The notes under the pieces are model-generated. The model worked only from the letters and a program-made list of their open reading frames with translations, was not told the DNA's origin and made no database searches. Position numbers and translations under genes: made by a program. A DNA stretch of 64,000 nucleotides, from NCBI GenBank assembly GCA_963556195.1, contig OY744537.1, forward strand, positions 18,739,274-18,803,273, given 5' to 3'. Each line of letters starts with the position of its first letter. Position 1 is the first letter of the stretch. Shown here in pieces: positions 63,872 to 64,000 of the stretch. Source of the stretch: Sepiola atlantica (Eukaryota > Mollusca > Cephalopoda > Sepiida > Sepiolidae).

Positions 63872-63880
<9 letters not shown>
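63685..63880 (-). repeat. Dispersed repeat C, uninterrupted copy
   Basis: The complement reads AATTGCTTCCTTCAAAGGTA, AAGCACTGTTAAAAAAATAT, GAGATTCTAAAATTAAGC, GAAGTTTGAACACTGTATGG, CTTCCAATTTCGTAAGG. It corresponds to 8155-8193 joined directly to 8813-8955 and so shows the pre-insertion state of the site occupied by element H. It is flanked on both sides by (TA)n (63638-63678 and 63876-63911). Confidence 0.85.
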
Positions 63881-63916
<36 letters not shown>

Positions 63917-64000
63917 ATAAAATTACAGATTAGAGTTATATCCTACTTTAGTTTAATGTCAATTTCAGAGCAAAAAAAAATCTTACATGTTTTTGTAGAA

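Overview
The window looks like a non-coding, AT-rich stretch of an animal genome, probably a mollusc and plausibly a cephalopod such as an octopus. The evidence is very frequent (TA)n microsatellites, many SINEs with tRNA-, 5S- and U2-like heads, decayed non-LTR retrotransposons, a Penelope-like element fragment and a processed EF1-alpha pseudogene. I found no intact protein-coding gene. Nearly all open reading frames are short, lie in repeats or low-complexity DNA, and match no family I recognise. The octopus assignment rests on general resemblance and has only moderate support.

Layout. 0-10 kb: a U2-headed SINE, a 13-copy 49-bp tandem array, a LINE reverse-transcriptase fragment, two SINE-like elements with hammerhead ribozyme motifs, a TIR element, and a roughly 620-bp element with a terminal hairpin whose unoccupied host repeat is also present at 63.7 kb. 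10-20 kb: a further hammerhead, foldback repeats, the EF1-alpha retropseudogene, a retroposon with a clear target-site duplication (TSD), two long inverted repeats and a second U2-headed SINE. 20-32 kb: mostly unannotatable AT-rich DNA, a 5S-headed SINE, a hammerhead on the minus strand, a Penelope-like GIY-YIG fragment interrupted by a TSD-flanked retroposon, a third kind of U2-headed SINE and a clean mariner-type MITE. 32-46 kb: duplicated dispersed repeats, a perfect 184-bp palindrome, 5S/tRNA-like modules, and three more hammerheads in direct and inverted copies of one element. 46-56 kb: tRNA-, 5S- and U2-headed SINEs, LINE 3' ends, a second copy of the 3.8-kb TIR element, and a 12-copy tandem array of about 103 bp. 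56-64 kb: the second hairpin element, a GA-rich minisatellite, an RTE-like LINE fragment with a cysteine-rich segment after the RT, and a satellite of about 59 copies of a 19-bp unit.

The most interesting signal is at RNA level. At least eight sites form a complete type-I hammerhead ribozyme core (CUGANGA, stem II, GAAA, short stem III, a cleavable NUH triplet and a perfectly or wobble-paired stem I). They occur in several unrelated-looking SINE/MITE-like repeats, with several more decayed versions. This suggests that self-cleaving 3' modules are a recurrent part of the small mobile elements in this genome. A second theme is hairpin or foldback repeats bounded by (TA)n, including a perfect palindrome. 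A third is the repeated capture of the same U2 snRNA 5' segment by different SINE bodies.
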